The notes: generated by a model from the sequence alone, not told the origin. Counted from the stretch's first letter, positions 27,573 through 40,552 are shown. The stretch is DNA of 64,000 nucleotides from Halopseudomonas xinjiangensis (GCA_011050525.1 DRFO01000021.1:1-64000); one strand, 5' to 3'. Numbers and translations are program-made.

Positions 27573-28601
27573 TTACAGCCTTACTCTGAGCCCGGCGACC
27601 TCCACGGCTATACGAGCGAGGCCGTCCCAGGCCGAACCTGGGAACTGGCCCTTGATCTGCTCGTCTACCTGCTGTGCAATACGTAGCCAGTTCTCCCAGC
27701 TTTGCGTGGGATGTCGCTGCAATACCTTACCCAGCAGTGGCTTGCGCTTGTCCCAGACAGGCGGGCGCTGGCTGGCGAAAATCTTGTCCAGGGGCTGGCC
27801 CCGCGCCATGGAATGGGCCATACCGGTAAGGCTTCGAAGCTCCCGGCCCAGCGCCCAGAGTACGACCGGCGCTTCCACGCCTTCACCCTTCAAGCCCTGC
27901 AGAATACGCAGCGCTTGCTGCGGGTGGCCGGTGAGCATGGCGTCGACCAGGTTGAATACGTCGAAGCGGGCACTATCGGCAACCGCATCCTGGACCGTCT
28001 GTAGATCCAGCACTCCGCCTGTGCAAAATAGCTTGAGCTTTTCGATTTCCTGCGCAGCTGCAAGGAGGTTGCCCTCTACCCGGGCGGAGAGCAGTTCGAG
28101 TGCGTCCGGGCTGGCTTGAATTCCGGCCTTTGCCAGCCGGTCCTGCATCCAGGCGGGCAATTGCTGGGCATCCACTGGCCAGATCTGGACGAACCGCGTG
28201 GCGGTGTGCTCCATCAACGCCTTGGCCCACTTGCTGCGCTGGGCGCTGCCGTCGAGTTTGGGCAGGGTTACCAGCAGGGTAGTGTCTTCTGGTGGGGATT
28301 CAAGCCAGGCAATCAGCGCCTTGCCACCTTCATCGCCGGGCTTGCCGCCCGGAATGCGTAGTTCGACAAGACGCTTCTGGGAAAACAGCGACAGGCTGTG
28401 GCTGGCGTCGTAGAGCTGGCTCCAGTCGTAGCTGCGGTCGACATGAAAGACCTGACGCTCCTCACATCCAAACTGCCGACATGAGTGGCGGATCTGATCC
28501 GCCAATTCGCCGGTCAACAGTGGGTCATCACCGCTGACGACGTAGACCGGCGCCAACCCTTCCTTGAGCTGGCGGGACAGCTGAGTTGCGTTTAGCTTCA
28601 T
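27573..28601 (-). CDS. holA: DNA polymerase III subunit delta
   Basis: 342 aa. Opens the beta sliding clamp within the clamp-loader complex. Recognised from the N-terminal MKLNATQLSRQLKEGLAPVYVVSGDDPLL, the ELRIPGGKPGDEGGKALIAWL segment and the C-terminal domain with YDDRR-like helices. No Walker P-loop is present, as expected for delta. Last gene of leuS-lptE-holA, the usual order in gammaproteobacteria. The 189 bases between this gene and the GMC gene show no feature I can support. Confidence 0.93.
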   Translation of the reverse strand: MKLNATQLSRQLKEGLAPVYVVSGDDPLLTGELADQIRHSCRQFGCEERQVFHVDRSYDWSQLYDASHSLSLFSQKRLVELRIPGGKPGDEGGKALIAWLESPPEDTTLLVTLPKLDGSAQRSKWAKALMEHTATRFVQIWPVDAQQLPAWMQDRLAKAGIQASPDALELLSARVEGNLLAAAQEIEKLKLFCTGGVLDLQTVQDAVADSARFDVFNLVDAMLTGHPQQALRILQGLKGEGVEAPVVLWALGRELRSLTGMAHSMARGQPLDKIFASQRPPVWDKRKPLLGKVLQRHPTQSWENWLRIAQQVDEQIKGQFPGSAWDGLARIAVEVAGLRVRL

Positions 28602-28609
28602 CGTCAGGC

Positions 28610-29155
28610 TCAGGGAGCTCGACTATCGAGCGCCTGTTCGCGTGCCGCCAGATCGCTTTCGGTCAGGCTTGCAAGCCTGAACAGCATCTGACGAGTCATG
28701 TCCTGGCGCATTTCACGAATCAGCAGGTCTTCTTCTTCGCCCGTTCCCACGATGTTGTCCCGGTCGTTGATGTAGACCCTTTGGGTCGTCAGGGTTTCAG
28801 GGCCTATCAGCACCCGCCCCTCGGTATCGGTGATCTGAAAGGTCAGATACTGACGTATCTCTATTTCCGCAGCAGATGCACGACCGGTGTAGCTCAGGGC
28901 CGACCGCTCGTTGCGACTCTCCAGTAACTGCAAATGATAGCGGGCGGTGTCCGTGACTTCGACACCTTCGGCTTCCAGCGTATCGCGCAGCTGCCGGTAG
29001 ATTGGACTGTTGATCTCGTTGCTGCTCAGACGAATTTGTTCAAGCTTGATGCTGTCGACGCCGGTTCCGCGCAGCTGAAAACCACAGCCGCTCAGAAACA
29101 GTGTTACGCCGAGCAGCAGGTAGGTCAGCACATATAAGGGACGTTTCAGGAGCAT
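28610..29155 (-). CDS. lptE: LPS-assembly lipoprotein LptE
   Basis: 181 aa from ATG 29155, which has GGAG seven bases upstream (a TTG at 29173 is less likely). The lipoprotein signal ends in LFLSGC followed by GFQLRG, the standard LptE N-terminus. It plugs the LptD barrel in the outer membrane and guides lipopolysaccharide to the surface. Lies between leuS and holA, eight bases before holA. Confidence 0.94.
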   Translation of the reverse strand: MLLKRPLYVLTYLLLGVTLFLSGCGFQLRGTGVDSIKLEQIRLSSNEINSPIYRQLRDTLEAEGVEVTDTARYHLQLLESRNERSALSYTGRASAAEIEIRQYLTFQITDTEGRVLIGPETLTTQRVYINDRDNIVGTGEEEDLLIREMRQDMTRQMLFRLASLTESDLAAREQALDSRAP

Positions 29156-29173
29156 CTTGGCTCTCCGTTGCAA

Positions 29174-31849
<2,676 letters not shown>

Positions 31850-31969
31850 TCAGGTAGTGATATGCCATTCGTCGCCGGGCTGATTGCACCGCTCAACGCC
31901 GACTATGCTCAGGGTAAGGGAGTGTTCCTGAGTGCAGTGATACTCAAACATCAAGAAGGAGGGCCGCAA

Positions 31970-32251
31970 ATGAAGACACCGGAACCGGAGCCGCTCTTGT
32001 GCTGGAGCCGGGATTCCTCATACGGTCGTCTGCTGCGAAGAATCGATCAGGCGATGGATCTGGCACGAACAAGGCAATGGCTGGCGGGCCAGTCTCCTGG
32101 GCTCACCGAATTGGAAGTCAGCGGTTTAAGCAAGGAGGATCTTCAGGTTCTCTGGCGAATACTCGACACTTTGGGAGAGAAACCGTCTCTACCGAACTAC
32201 ATTAGCCGCTCGCCGCTGGATGAAACAGCCCAGCATAGACGCCATCACTAG
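31970..32251 (+). CDS. Small uncharacterised protein
   Basis: 93 aa from ATG 31970, preceded by a near-perfect AAGGAGGG at the right distance, which makes translation likely. Charged, no signal peptide or membrane segment: MKTPEPEPLLCWSRDSSYGR, RRIDQAMDLARTRQWLAGQSPG, then LTELEVSGLSKEDLQVLWRILDTLG, a helical region. The last 63 bases overlap the 3' end of lnt on the opposite strand. I do not recognise the family. The 190 bases upstream, up to leuS, hold only its presumed promoter. Confidence 0.65.
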   Translation: MKTPEPEPLLCWSRDSSYGRLLRRIDQAMDLARTRQWLAGQSPGLTELEVSGLSKEDLQVLWRILDTLGEKPSLPNYISRSPLDETAQHRRHH

Positions 32252-33724
32252 AATCCCGAGAGGCCAGCTTTTCCAGCGCAGATACGGAGTCAGCCCTTCC
32301 CGGGGTTGAACCTGTCCGCGCAGGGCCAGTTGGCGAAATTGCGGAATATCGACTGTTATAGCTCCCTTGTTGTCAATGAGCGCGGTGACGCCGTTATTGG
32401 TACCGCGAATCATCCAGCGACCACTCTCAATGGAGCGCATGCGGGCCATTTGCAAATGCTGCAACGGCCCGATCGATTTGCCGAACCAGCTATCATTACT
32501 GATCGAAATCAGTAGTTCGCTCTGGGCTGCCAGACGCGCTGCAAAGTCGGGATAGACGGTCTCGTAACAGATAAAGGGTGCCAGACGATAACCCATGGCC
32601 TGCAATGGCTCCTGCACCTCGGGGCCGCGGGCGAAACTCGACATGGGCAGATCAAAGAAAGCGATCAGCCCGCGTAGCCAGTTTTCCAGCGGAACGTACT
32701 CTCCAAAGGGCACCAGCTTGTGCTTGAGATACTGATTTGAATCGTCCCCCGCGACCATGATGCCGTTATAGATGCTCATGGTGCCGTCGGCGTCGTATTC
32801 ATCGACGGGAATCCCCGTGATCAAGGTCGTTCCCTGCTCCGCAAGGTTGGCCGCCATGGCCTCTACAAAAGGGGCCGCGCGGCTTTGCAACACCGGCACC
32901 GCCGTTTCGGGCCAGACGATCAGGTCAACAGGGCCTTGGCTATAGCTCATGTCACGATAAAGCGCGAGGGTATGCTCGATATGATCCGGGTCCCATTTCC
33001 GGGACTGGGGAATATCGGCCTGAATCAGCGCGACGGATAACGGCTCGCCGACTGGCCTGGTCCATTCGATGGTGGAAAGCATCAAGCCGCCCAGCCAGAT
33101 GGCAGCAATCAGGGCAGCGGCAGCGGCTCTTTGGCGTAGACGCCCCGCGCTGAGAATTTCAATGAGCAGGCAGGCAGTGAGCACGCTGAAAAAACTGGCC
33201 AGCCAGACTCCCCCGACCGGGGCCCAGCCGACCAGCCAGGTATCTGTATGGGCGTAGCCTTGATATAGCCAGGGGAAGCCCGTCAGAAACCATCCCCGAA
33301 ATATTTCCTGGGCTACCCAGAGTGCGGCGAAACCCAGGCAGGCCAGCCAGACGTATCCGTCAGGGCGCAGCCAGCGTGCCCATAGCCAGGCCATCAGCGC
33401 GGGAATCAGCGCCAGACCTCCGACGAATAACGCCGTCAGCAGGCCCGCGAGGGCTGGCGACGCGTAACCGTGCACGTGAATGCTTATGTAGACCCAGGAC
33501 ACGCCCGTCGCGAACAGGCCAACTCCCCACATCCAGCCGCGAATGGCCGCCTGGCTCCCGCCGAGCTGCCGCAGCCCGACGTAAAGCAAGGCGACTGATA
33601 ACAGGCCCAGGGGCCAGAGATCAAAGGGTGTGAGCGCCAGAGTGGATAAGGACCCGCCCAGCAGAGCCAGGAGGTGCCCTGGCCAGCCCGGACCGCAGAG
33701 CCGGCCGATAAGGGAAAATTTCAC
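32189..33724 (-). CDS. lnt: Apolipoprotein N-acyltransferase
   Basis: 511 aa from GTG 33724, ten bases after corC, with GAGG upstream. A longer frame starting at 33787 would overlap corC. Adds the third acyl chain to lipoproteins at the periplasmic face of the inner membrane. About six membrane segments (residues 10-200), then a nitrilase-like domain with the catalytic Glu in VWPETAVPV, Lys in YLKHKLVPFGEYVP and Cys in PFICYETVYPDF, and one final membrane segment. Last gene of phoH-ybeY-corC-lnt. Confidence 0.96.
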   Translation of the reverse strand: MKFSLIGRLCGPGWPGHLLALLGGSLSTLALTPFDLWPLGLLSVALLYVGLRQLGGSQAAIRGWMWGVGLFATGVSWVYISIHVHGYASPALAGLLTALFVGGLALIPALMAWLWARWLRPDGYVWLACLGFAALWVAQEIFRGWFLTGFPWLYQGYAHTDTWLVGWAPVGGVWLASFFSVLTACLLIEILSAGRLRQRAAAAALIAAIWLGGLMLSTIEWTRPVGEPLSVALIQADIPQSRKWDPDHIEHTLALYRDMSYSQGPVDLIVWPETAVPVLQSRAAPFVEAMAANLAEQGTTLITGIPVDEYDADGTMSIYNGIMVAGDDSNQYLKHKLVPFGEYVPLENWLRGLIAFFDLPMSSFARGPEVQEPLQAMGYRLAPFICYETVYPDFAARLAAQSELLISISNDSWFGKSIGPLQHLQMARMRSIESGRWMIRGTNNGVTALIDNKGAITVDIPQFRQLALRGQVQPREGLTPYLRWKSWPLGILVMASMLGCFIQRRAANVVR

Positions 33725-33734
33725 AACCGCAACC

Positions 33735-34574
33735 TCAGGATTTGACGACGGTAACCCGTAGTAGATGAACTCGCCGGCTGTCGGCATTCAGAACCCTTAC
33801 GCGAAAACCATCCAGTTCCACCACCTCGTTGCGCTTGGGCAAATGACCGAACGCATTCATGACCAGGCCGCCCACGGTATCGAACTCCTCATTGGGAAAT
33901 TCTGTGGAGAAGTGCTCGTTGAAGTCTTCAATAGGGGTCAACCCCTTGATCAGAAAGTCACCGCTGGGCAAGGGCTTGATGTGGTCATCTTCATCGATAT
34001 CGTGTTCATCCTCGATCTCGCCGACAATCTGTTCCAGCACGTCCTCGATCGTTACCAGCCCCGATACGCCGCCGTATTCGTCGATCACGATGGCCATGTG
34101 ATTGCGGGTGGCGCGGAACTCCTTGAGCAAAACATTCAGCCGTTTGGACTCGGGAACACAGGTGGCGGGTCGCAGCATATCCTTGATATTGAAGCGGTCC
34201 ATATTGTCTTCGAGCAGCAGAGGCAGCAGATCCTTGGCCAGAAGAATGCCCAGAACGTCGTCGATGCTCTCGCCTATTACCGGATAGCGGGAGTGCGCCG
34301 CTTCAATCACCGCTGGCAAAAACTCGCGTGGCGGCTGGTTTGCCTTGATCGTGGTCATCTGTGAGCGCGGGATCATGATATCCCGGACCTGCATGTCGGA
34401 AACCTGCAAAGCGCCTTCTATAATCGACAGGGCCTCGATGTCCAGCACGTCATTGGAGTGCGCTTCGCGCAGTAGCTCCAGTAATTCCTGCCGATTCTGG
34501 GGTTCGTGGACAAAAGCCTGAACCAATTTGTCCAGCCAGGTCTTATGTCCGTTGGTTGATCGATCTTCGCTCAT
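33735..34574 (-). CDS. corC: CorC/HlyC-type CBS-domain protein (Mg/Co efflux associated)
   Basis: 279 aa. Two CBS domains (about 65-190: QVRDIMIPRSQMTTIKANQ, HSRYPVIGESIDDVLGILLAKDLLPLL and IVIDEYGGVSGLVTIEDVLEQIVGEIEDE) followed by the CorC_HlyC domain with FNEHFSTEFPNEEFDTVGGLVM. CorC was linked genetically to cobalt and magnesium efflux; no membrane domain is present here. Part of the phoH-ybeY-corC-lnt operon. Confidence 0.95.
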   Translation of the reverse strand: MSEDRSTNGHKTWLDKLVQAFVHEPQNRQELLELLREAHSNDVLDIEALSIIEGALQVSDMQVRDIMIPRSQMTTIKANQPPREFLPAVIEAAHSRYPVIGESIDDVLGILLAKDLLPLLLEDNMDRFNIKDMLRPATCVPESKRLNVLLKEFRATRNHMAIVIDEYGGVSGLVTIEDVLEQIVGEIEDEHDIDEDDHIKPLPSGDFLIKGLTPIEDFNEHFSTEFPNEEFDTVGGLVMNAFGHLPKRNEVVELDGFRVRVLNADSRRVHLLRVTVVKS

Positions 34575-34580
34575 GGGTCC

Positions 34581-35045
34581 TTACTCGTCAGGGGCAATAT
34601 AGGGGTCGGGGATTCCTAGTTCTGCCAATATCTGGCGCTCCAGGTCTTCCATTTCCTCGGCTTCTTTATCTTCGATGTGGTCGTAACCAGTGAGATGCAA
34701 GCACCCGTGGATGACCATGTGAGCCCAGTGATCTTCGGGCTTCTTGTCCTGCTCGGCGGCTTCGCGCAGCACCACGGGCACACAGATCACCAGGTCACCC
34801 AGCAGGGGAATATTCAGTTCAGGGGGGATGTCCGAAGGAAACGACAGGACGTTGGTTGGATAGTCCTTGCCTCGATAATCATTGTTCAGCGTTCGGCTTT
34901 CCGCCTCGTCAACCAAACGGATGGTCAGTTCATGGCCGGGCTTGCTGCGTAGTGCAAGGCCGGCCCAGCGCCTGAAACTCTCGTCGTCAGGTTGGTCCGG
35001 TGCGGCAGAAGCGCGTTGAATATCGACTTCCAGCTCAACGGTCAT
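34581..35045 (-). CDS. ybeY: Endoribonuclease YbeY
   Basis: 154 aa from ATG 35045 ([10 protein letters not shown]); the longer frame to 35120 lies inside phoH. A zinc-dependent single-strand RNase needed for 16S rRNA 3'-end maturation and ribosome quality control. The metal-binding [11 protein letters not shown] (HxxxHxxGxxH) is intact, and [14 protein letters not shown] is the second family block. Its start overlaps the end of phoH by 11 bases. Confidence 0.96.
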   Translation of the reverse strand: MTVELEVDIQRASAAPDQPDDESFRRWAGLALRSKPGHELTIRLVDEAESRTLNNDYRGKDYPTNVLSFPSDIPPELNIPLLGDLVICVPVVLREAAEQDKKPEDHWAHMVIHGCLHLTGYDHIEDKEAEEMEDLERQILAELGIPDPYIAPDE

Positions 35046-36072
35046 CGTCACGGTCCCTGGTGGCCCGGTTTTCCTTGCGTTCCAGCCGCAGCTCTTCCTG
35101 CTGGCTATCGAACAGGTCATAAGCTTCGACGATGCGCTGCACCAGAGGATGGCGGACCACGTCCTTGGAAAGGAAATGGGTAAAACCGATACCCTTGACG
35201 CCCTTCAATACCTCAACAACGTGGGCTAGTCCTGATTTGGTGCCACGTGGCAGATCAACCTGGGTAACATCACCGGTGATCACGGCGGTGGACCCAAAGC
35301 CGATACGCGTCAGAAACATCTTCATCTGTTCAAGGGTGGTGTTCTGGCTCTCATCGAGAATGATGAAGCTGTTGTTCAGCGTCCGACCACGCATATAAGC
35401 CAGGGGCGCAACCTCGATAACCTGGCGCTCAATCAGCTTGGCGACCTGCTCAAAGCCGAGCATTTCATACAGCGCATCATAAAGGGGGCGCAGATAAGGG
35501 TCGATTTTCTGTGACAGATCCCCTGGCAGGAATCCCAGCTTCTCGCCGGCCTCTACCGCAGGGCGTACCAGCAGGATGCGTCTGATCTGTTCGCGCTCAA
35601 GTGCATCCACGGCGCAGGCGACGGCCAGATAGGTTTTGCCGGTACCGGCAGGACCTATACCGAAGTTGATGTCATGTTCCTGAATGGAGCGCACATAACT
35701 CTGCTGATTAGGGCCGCGCGGCTGGATATTCATCCGCTTGGTGCGCAGCACCACAGGTCTGTGAAAATCATCCTGCAACGCTTCGCTCAGATTCTCCAGG
35801 CCCGACTCCTGAAGAAACAGATGGACGGTATCGGGAGTGAGGTCGGAATTATCCCTGGTCTCGCGGTAGAGCTGGCGTAGCACAGCTTCGGCGGAGCGGG
35901 TTAGATCAGGGTCACCGATGAGCTCGAACTTGTTTCCACGGTTCCGGACTTCTATGCCCAGGCGCTGTTCGATAAGACGCAGATGCTCGTCAAACTGGCC
36001 GCAGAGGCTGGCAAAACGGCGTGAATCAATTGGCTCTATGGTAAATCGGTGAATCTGCAAGGATGCGTTCAA
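35035..36072 (-). CDS. ybeZ: PhoH-like ATPase (YbeZ)
   Basis: 345 aa. The Walker A motif [11 protein letters not shown] and Walker [12 protein letters not shown] show an ATPase of the PhoH type; the N-terminal region (about 1-110) includes the KH-like segment typical of YbeZ. It works with YbeY in RNA processing, and the overlapping gene order supports that. First gene of the phoH-ybeY-corC-lnt operon, about 100 bases downstream of miaB. Confidence 0.94.
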   Translation of the reverse strand: MNASLQIHRFTIEPIDSRRFASLCGQFDEHLRLIEQRLGIEVRNRGNKFELIGDPDLTRSAEAVLRQLYRETRDNSDLTPDTVHLFLQESGLENLSEALQDDFHRPVVLRTKRMNIQPRGPNQQSYVRSIQEHDINFGIGPAGTGKTYLAVACAVDALEREQIRRILLVRPAVEAGEKLGFLPGDLSQKIDPYLRPLYDALYEMLGFEQVAKLIERQVIEVAPLAYMRGRTLNNSFIILDESQNTTLEQMKMFLTRIGFGSTAVITGDVTQVDLPRGTKSGLAHVVEVLKGVKGIGFTHFLSKDVVRHPLVQRIVEAYDLFDSQQEELRLERKENRATRDRDDDR

Positions 36073-36169
36073 AGTAGTCTGTTATACCCCATGTGACATT
36101 CACGAAAACACAGCATAGCGCGCAATGCATGCTCTGCAAAGATCAGCAGTCATGCATTGCGCCCCACTT

Positions 36170-37513
36170 TTAGTGAAGCGTGTCCGCGCTGGACAGCGTT
36201 CCACGCAGCGAATGCGGCAGGGCCTCGTCGATCAACACCTCAACGAACTGGCCAATGAGGCGCGGATTGTCACTGCGAAAGTTGACGATACGATTATGCT
36301 CAGTCCGACCCTGGAGCATGCCGGGGTCTTTTTTCGAGTAGTCGGTCACGAGGATGCGCTGGGTGGTGCCGGCCATGCGGCGGCTGTGTTCGAAGCCCTG
36401 TTGATTGATGCGATTCTGGAGAATCTGCAGTCGCTGTTTCTTGACTTCCATGGGCGTTTCATCCGGGAGGTCAGCGGCTGGTGTGCCAGGGCGTGAGCTA
36501 TAGATGAACGAATAGGAGAAATCGAAGCCGACCTCCTCGATCAGCTTCATGGTCTGCTCGAAATCACGGTCTGTTTCGCCGGGGAAGCCGACAATGAAAT
36601 CAGAACTGAGCAGAATGTCAGGTACGGCAGCGCGAAGCTTGCGTATACGTGATTTGTATTCGAGTGCCGTGTGGTTGCGCTTCATGCCGGCCAGGACCCT
36701 ATCGGAGCCTGATTGCACCGGTAAATGCAGATATTTCACCAGCTCCGGTACTTCGGCATGGGCCAGAATCAGGCTGTCAGAAAACTCCAGCGGATGGGAC
36801 GTGGTGTAACGGATGCGATCTACTCCGTCTATTTCCGCGACCGCCCGGATCAGTTCGGCAAGATCGGCGATGCGACCGTCATGGGTCTGGCCCCGATAAC
36901 CGTTTACGTTCTGACCCAGCAAGGTGATCTCGCGCACGCCATTTTCGGCCAGATGGATGGCTTCGGCGAGCACATCATCAAAGGGCCGGCTGACTTCTTC
37001 GCCGCGCGTGTAAGGCACCACACAGAAGCTGCAATACTTGCTGCAGCCTTCCATCACCGAGACGAAGGCGGTGGGGCCATCAACGCGAGGTTCGGGCAGA
37101 CGGTCGAATTTCTCGATCTCGGGAAATGACACATCCACCTGGGGCTTGCGCGTGGTGCGGGCGGCATCGATCATTTCCGGTAAGCGGTGCAGCGTCTGCG
37201 GACCGAAAACCACGTCGACATAAGGAGCGCGATCACGGATGGCAGTGCCTTCCTGACTGGCCACACATCCGCCAACGCCAATAACCAGATCGGGATTTTT
37301 TTCCTTCAGCGGACGCCACCGGCCCAGTTCGGAAAAGACCTTTTCCTGCGCCTTTTCCCGGATCGAGCAGGTGTTGAGCAGGATGACATCAGCGTCTTCC
37401 GGGCGGTCGGTCAGTTCCATTGCCTGATGTTCACCAAGCAAGTCGACCATGCGCGAGCTGTCGTACTCGTTCATTTGGCAACCGTGGGTCTGGATAAAGA
37501 GTTTCTTGGCCAT
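36170..37513 (-). CDS. miaB: tRNA-2-methylthio-N6-dimethylallyladenosine synthase
   Basis: 447 aa. Adds the methylthio group to i6A37 in tRNAs reading U-starting codons. N-terminal UPF0004 domain with cluster cysteines in [20 protein letters not shown] and GGCVASQEG; the radical SAM cluster in [18 protein letters not shown]; the C-terminal TRAM domain from about 378. All six cysteines are present. A TATAAT lies about 37 bases upstream of the ATG. Confidence 0.97.
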   Translation of the reverse strand: MAKKLFIQTHGCQMNEYDSSRMVDLLGEHQAMELTDRPEDADVILLNTCSIREKAQEKVFSELGRWRPLKEKNPDLVIGVGGCVASQEGTAIRDRAPYVDVVFGPQTLHRLPEMIDAARTTRKPQVDVSFPEIEKFDRLPEPRVDGPTAFVSVMEGCSKYCSFCVVPYTRGEEVSRPFDDVLAEAIHLAENGVREITLLGQNVNGYRGQTHDGRIADLAELIRAVAEIDGVDRIRYTTSHPLEFSDSLILAHAEVPELVKYLHLPVQSGSDRVLAGMKRNHTALEYKSRIRKLRAAVPDILLSSDFIVGFPGETDRDFEQTMKLIEEVGFDFSYSFIYSSRPGTPAADLPDETPMEVKKQRLQILQNRINQQGFEHSRRMAGTTQRILVTDYSKKDPGMLQGRTEHNRIVNFRSDNPRLIGQFVEVLIDEALPHSLRGTLSSADTLH

Positions 37514-37549
37514 GGGATCTACTGAGCGTAACCTTGGAAAAGGCGCGAT

Positions 37550-37555
37550 TATACA
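37550..37555 (-). promoter_or_regulatory. -10 element upstream of miaB
   Basis: A perfect TATAAT on the minus strand about 40 bases before the miaB ATG. The -35 hexamer at 17-base spacing is poor. It lies back to back with the promoter of the DUF1820 gene. Confidence 0.5.
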
Positions 37556-37591
37556 CGGATGAGAGGGCCTTTGTTATGTCTTGCTCTGTGG

Positions 37592-37597
37592 TATGAT
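37592..37597 (+). promoter_or_regulatory. -10 element upstream of the DUF1820 gene
   Basis: TATGAT on the plus strand with a TTGTTA-like -35 about 15 bases before it. Transcription would start near 37605, leaving a leader of about 70 bases. Confidence 0.4.
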
Positions 37598-37673
37598 CCG
37601 CCCCCTTTAGCAAAGGCCGGCCGGCTTATCCCGGATTTTCCCAGCATTTCAAGAGCGACACTCAGTCATCTCC

Positions 37674-38006
37674 ATGAGTAAAGACAAGCAACCAATTTTC
37701 AGAGTGATATTCCTCAACCAGGGCCAGGTGTACGAGCTTTACGCCAGGCATATCTTCCAGAGTGAGCTGTGGGGGTTTCTTGAGGTGGAAGAGCTGGTAT
37801 TTGGCGAGCGTTCGCAGATGCTGGTCGATCCAGGCGAAGAGAAACTGAAGAACCAGTTCGAGGGAGTCAGTCGCAGCTTTATCCCGGCTCAAGCCATTGT
37901 GCGTATCGACGAGGTGGAGCGTGTTGGCCAGGCCAAGATCAGCGAAGCCAAGGGCGGTGGCGGCAACGTGATGAGCTTCCCTATGCCGCCTGGGGCTGGG
38001 CAGTAG
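37674..38006 (+). CDS. DUF1820-family protein
   Basis: 110 aa. Begins SKDKQPIFRVIFLNQGQVYELYARHI and contains LWGFLEVEELVFGE and LVDPGEEKLKNQFEGVSRSFIPAQAIVRIDEV, the pattern of the DUF1820 family found in pseudomonads and relatives. No catalytic motif is visible; it is predicted to be cytoplasmic with a beta-rich core. Function unknown. Divergent from miaB, convergent with the Sel1 gene four bases away. Confidence 0.87.
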   Translation: MSKDKQPIFRVIFLNQGQVYELYARHIFQSELWGFLEVEELVFGERSQMLVDPGEEKLKNQFEGVSRSFIPAQAIVRIDEVERVGQAKISEAKGGGGNVMSFPMPPGAGQ

Positions 38007-38010
38007 AAAT

Positions 38011-38610
38011 CTATTCCTCGTTCGGGAGCGGGGCGCTGATCGTGCTTTCGCTCTCGGTTCCGTTGAAGGCCCGGTTGAACTGCTCCTCGCGTAGTTGCGC
38101 AAGATAGTTGCGAAACAGCGTACCCAGTACCTGCGTCGCAACGTCGAGTTCTTCTTCGTTCATCTGCAAGGCGATGTGGTCGCTGGCATCCATGGCGGCA
38201 TCCTGACCGTTCACGGCTGCCATTTTCAGAATAATGTAAGCCTGCGGCAGATTGCGATCGACGCCTTCCCCCTGATAATGCATCAGCCCTAACCGGTATT
38301 GAGCCGCTGGATGACCCTGGAGCGAGGCTTCCTCGAACCACTTGATGGCCTGCTCCACATCACGCTCAGTCCGTTCTCCCTGATAATAAAAATCACCCAT
38401 TTCGAACTGCGCTTGCATATCGCCTTGCTCGGCTGCTGTCTCACAGCTTTCCAGCGCCAGCTGCAGGCTTTCGTCGTCCACCCGATTGAACCCGCAGCGA
38501 TCTTCCGCTGTGATCAGCAACGGATTGCCGGTCTGCCCGATTGCTGTGGCCGAGCCCAGCGCGACAATCAGAGCAAAGCCTTTTAAGACAGAGTGGGAAA
38601 GCGGTTTCAT
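38011..38610 (-). CDS. Sel1-repeat periplasmic protein
   Basis: 199 aa. Signal peptide (about 1-25, VLKGFALIVALGSATAIGQ). Sel1/TPR-like repeats at about 60-135: GDMQAQFEMGDFYYQGERTERDVEQA and GHPAAQYRLGLMHYQGEGVDRNLPQA (each in shorter pieces), followed by a helical tail. Such repeats bind partner proteins; no enzyme domain is present. Last gene of thiD-thiE-hemL-membrane protein-sel1, with its ATG overlapping the stop of the previous gene. Confidence 0.87.
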   Translation of the reverse strand: MKPLSHSVLKGFALIVALGSATAIGQTGNPLLITAEDRCGFNRVDDESLQLALESCETAAEQGDMQAQFEMGDFYYQGERTERDVEQAIKWFEEASLQGHPAAQYRLGLMHYQGEGVDRNLPQAYIILKMAAVNGQDAAMDASDHIALQMNEEELDVATQVLGTLFRNYLAQLREEQFNRAFNGTESESTISAPLPNEE

Positions 38611-39266
38611 GGGTTGTTCGTCAGGTTCTGGTCAAGAGAGATGGTGCTATTGTGCGCCTGTTCTGCGAGCAGGCCAACCGCAAGGCCCGAGGCAACGAAT
38701 CCAGGGATCAGCCAACTGGCGTGGTGGGTAGCTGTATACAGCCCAGCCAAGGGCAGGCCTGGGTGTATCAGCGCAGGCGCAAGGACACTGGCTACTGCAA
38801 CAAGGCAAAGAATCAGCACCCGCCTGTCTTCCTTGCTGTTCAGTAGTCCGGCGATCAGCAGCGCTCCCAGGCCAGTCATGTTGACCAGCCAATGGTAGGC
38901 CTGTTGCACATCCAGATACCGGGACAGCTCAAAAAAAGCCATGCCCCCCAGGATGATCTTGCCCCATATGCTCGGGTTCCAGGCGAGCCCACGGGCCAGA
39001 AACAACGCGGCCAAGCCTATTAGCGGCATGCTCAGATGTTGCGCCGCCAACCCCAGCATGCGTTGAGCGTGGGCCAAGACATCACCAGTGAGCCCCCACT
39101 GAGCGACAAGAATCATCAGCGTGCTGGCGGCGGCCAGGAATAGGCCAACCAGACTGGCCACCAGCGCGCCGTGAGCTGCGTTATGCAGGGGCGAGCGGCG
39201 CGACCATACCCAGAAGGCCAGCCCGCAGAGGGTCACGGCCAGCAATAAATAGACAGTGGCGGTCAT
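38607..39266 (-). CDS. Polytopic membrane protein of unknown function
   Basis: 219 aa with about six to seven membrane segments, from [16 protein letters not shown] to [19 protein letters not shown]. Histidines cluster at predicted membrane ends ([23 protein letters not shown]), which might mean heme or metal contact, but no motif is diagnostic. ATGA overlaps with both hemL upstream and the Sel1 gene downstream tie it into this operon. Confidence 0.8.
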   Translation of the reverse strand: MTATVYLLLAVTLCGLAFWVWSRRSPLHNAAHGALVASLVGLFLAAASTLMILVAQWGLTGDVLAHAQRMLGLAAQHLSMPLIGLAALFLARGLAWNPSIWGKIILGGMAFFELSRYLDVQQAYHWLVNMTGLGALLIAGLLNSKEDRRVLILCLVAVASVLAPALIHPGLPLAGLYTATHHASWLIPGFVASGLAVGLLAEQAHNSTISLDQNLTNNP

Positions 39267-40543
39267 AGGGCAGCGAAAGCCCTTTCCGCGGCATCCAGGG
39301 TCAGCTTGAGCTCTGCTGGACCGTGGGCAATGGAGGTGAAGCCGGCCTCAAAGGCACTCGGCGCCAGATAGACTCCACCCTCCAGCATCAGATGGAAAAA
39401 GCGCTTGAATCGGTCTGCATCGCTGGCCATGACATCGTCGAAGGTGATGATGTTATCGGCGCCGGAGAAGTACAGGCCGAACATCCCACCTGCCTGGGTG
39501 GTGACAAAGGGTACGGAGGCCGCGTCGGCGCGTTGTTGAAGGCCCGCGAGCAGGCGGCTGGTGTAGTCGGTCAGTTCAGCATGAAAACCTGGACGGCTGA
39601 TGAGCTTCAAGGTGGCCAGCCCGGCAGCCATGGCCAGCGGATTTCCCGACAGGGTGCCGGCCTGGTAGACAGGGCCCAGCGGCGCGATGACTTCCATGAT
39701 TGCTCGCTTGCCGCCGAAACAGCCGACCGGCATGCCGCCGCCAATGATCTTGCCAAAGGTGGTCAGGTCCGGTGTGACGCCGTAGTGGGCCTGAGCGCCG
39801 CCCAAGGCAACGCGAAAGCCGGTCATCACCTCGTCGAATATAAGCACTACGCCGTGCTGGTCGCACAGACTGCGCAGGCCCTCAAGAAAGCCAGGCGTTG
39901 GCGGCACGCAGTTCATGTTGCCCGCCACCGGCTCGACGATGATGCACGCCACGTCGCTGCCTACGTCGGCCAGCATTTCTGCAACCGCGTCAATATCGTT
40001 GAAGGGCAGGGTCAGGGTGTGTTTGGCAAAGGCGGCCGGCACCCCCGCAGAGCTTGGCACGCCCTGTGTCAGCGCGCCGGACCCGGCCTTGACCAGCAGG
40101 CTGTCGGAATGGCCGTGGTAGCAACCCTCGAATTTGATGATGCTGTCGCGCCCGGTAAAGCCACGGGCCAGACGTATCGCGCTCATGGTTGCTTCGGTGC
40201 CTGAACTGACCATGCGCACCAGGTCCATGGAGGGCACCAGCTGGCACACCAGATCCGCCATCTGGGTTTCCATTTCGGTGGGCGCTCCATAGGAGAGGCC
40301 GTGCTCCAACTGACGGCGAACCGCGTCGAGCACGTCCGGGTGGCTATGGCCGAGAATCATGGGACCCCAGGAGCCCACGTAGTCAACGTAGCGCTTGTCA
40401 TCTTCATCCGTAACGTAGGCGCCTTCCGCGTGCTTGAAGAATAACGGCGTGCCGCCCACGCTCTTGAACGCGCGGACGGGGGAATTGACGCCGCCTGGAA
40501 TGTGTTTCTGAGCGTTGGCGAAAAGCATTTCGGAGCGGGACAT
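39263..40543 (-). CDS. hemL: Glutamate-1-semialdehyde 2,1-aminomutase
   Basis: 426 aa. Makes 5-aminolevulinate for heme by the C5 pathway, using pyridoxal phosphate. Fold-I aminotransferase motifs: [20 protein letters not shown], the cofactor aspartate in [12 protein letters not shown], and the Schiff-base lysine in [14 protein letters not shown]. Nine bases after thiE in the thiamine-heme operon, an order also found in P. aeruginosa. Confidence 0.97.
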   Translation of the reverse strand: MSRSEMLFANAQKHIPGGVNSPVRAFKSVGGTPLFFKHAEGAYVTDEDDKRYVDYVGSWGPMILGHSHPDVLDAVRRQLEHGLSYGAPTEMETQMADLVCQLVPSMDLVRMVSSGTEATMSAIRLARGFTGRDSIIKFEGCYHGHSDSLLVKAGSGALTQGVPSSAGVPAAFAKHTLTLPFNDIDAVAEMLADVGSDVACIIVEPVAGNMNCVPPTPGFLEGLRSLCDQHGVVLIFDEVMTGFRVALGGAQAHYGVTPDLTTFGKIIGGGMPVGCFGGKRAIMEVIAPLGPVYQAGTLSGNPLAMAAGLATLKLISRPGFHAELTDYTSRLLAGLQQRADAASVPFVTTQAGGMFGLYFSGADNIITFDDVMASDADRFKRFFHLMLEGGVYLAPSAFEAGFTSIAHGPAELKLTLDAAERAFAAL

Positions 40544-40552
40544 AATATTCTC

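Noticed and set aside
39323-40204. 293-codon plus-strand frame antisense to hemL
   Set aside because: hemL is certain from its PLP-enzyme motifs; the antisense frame has no motif or ribosome-binding site.
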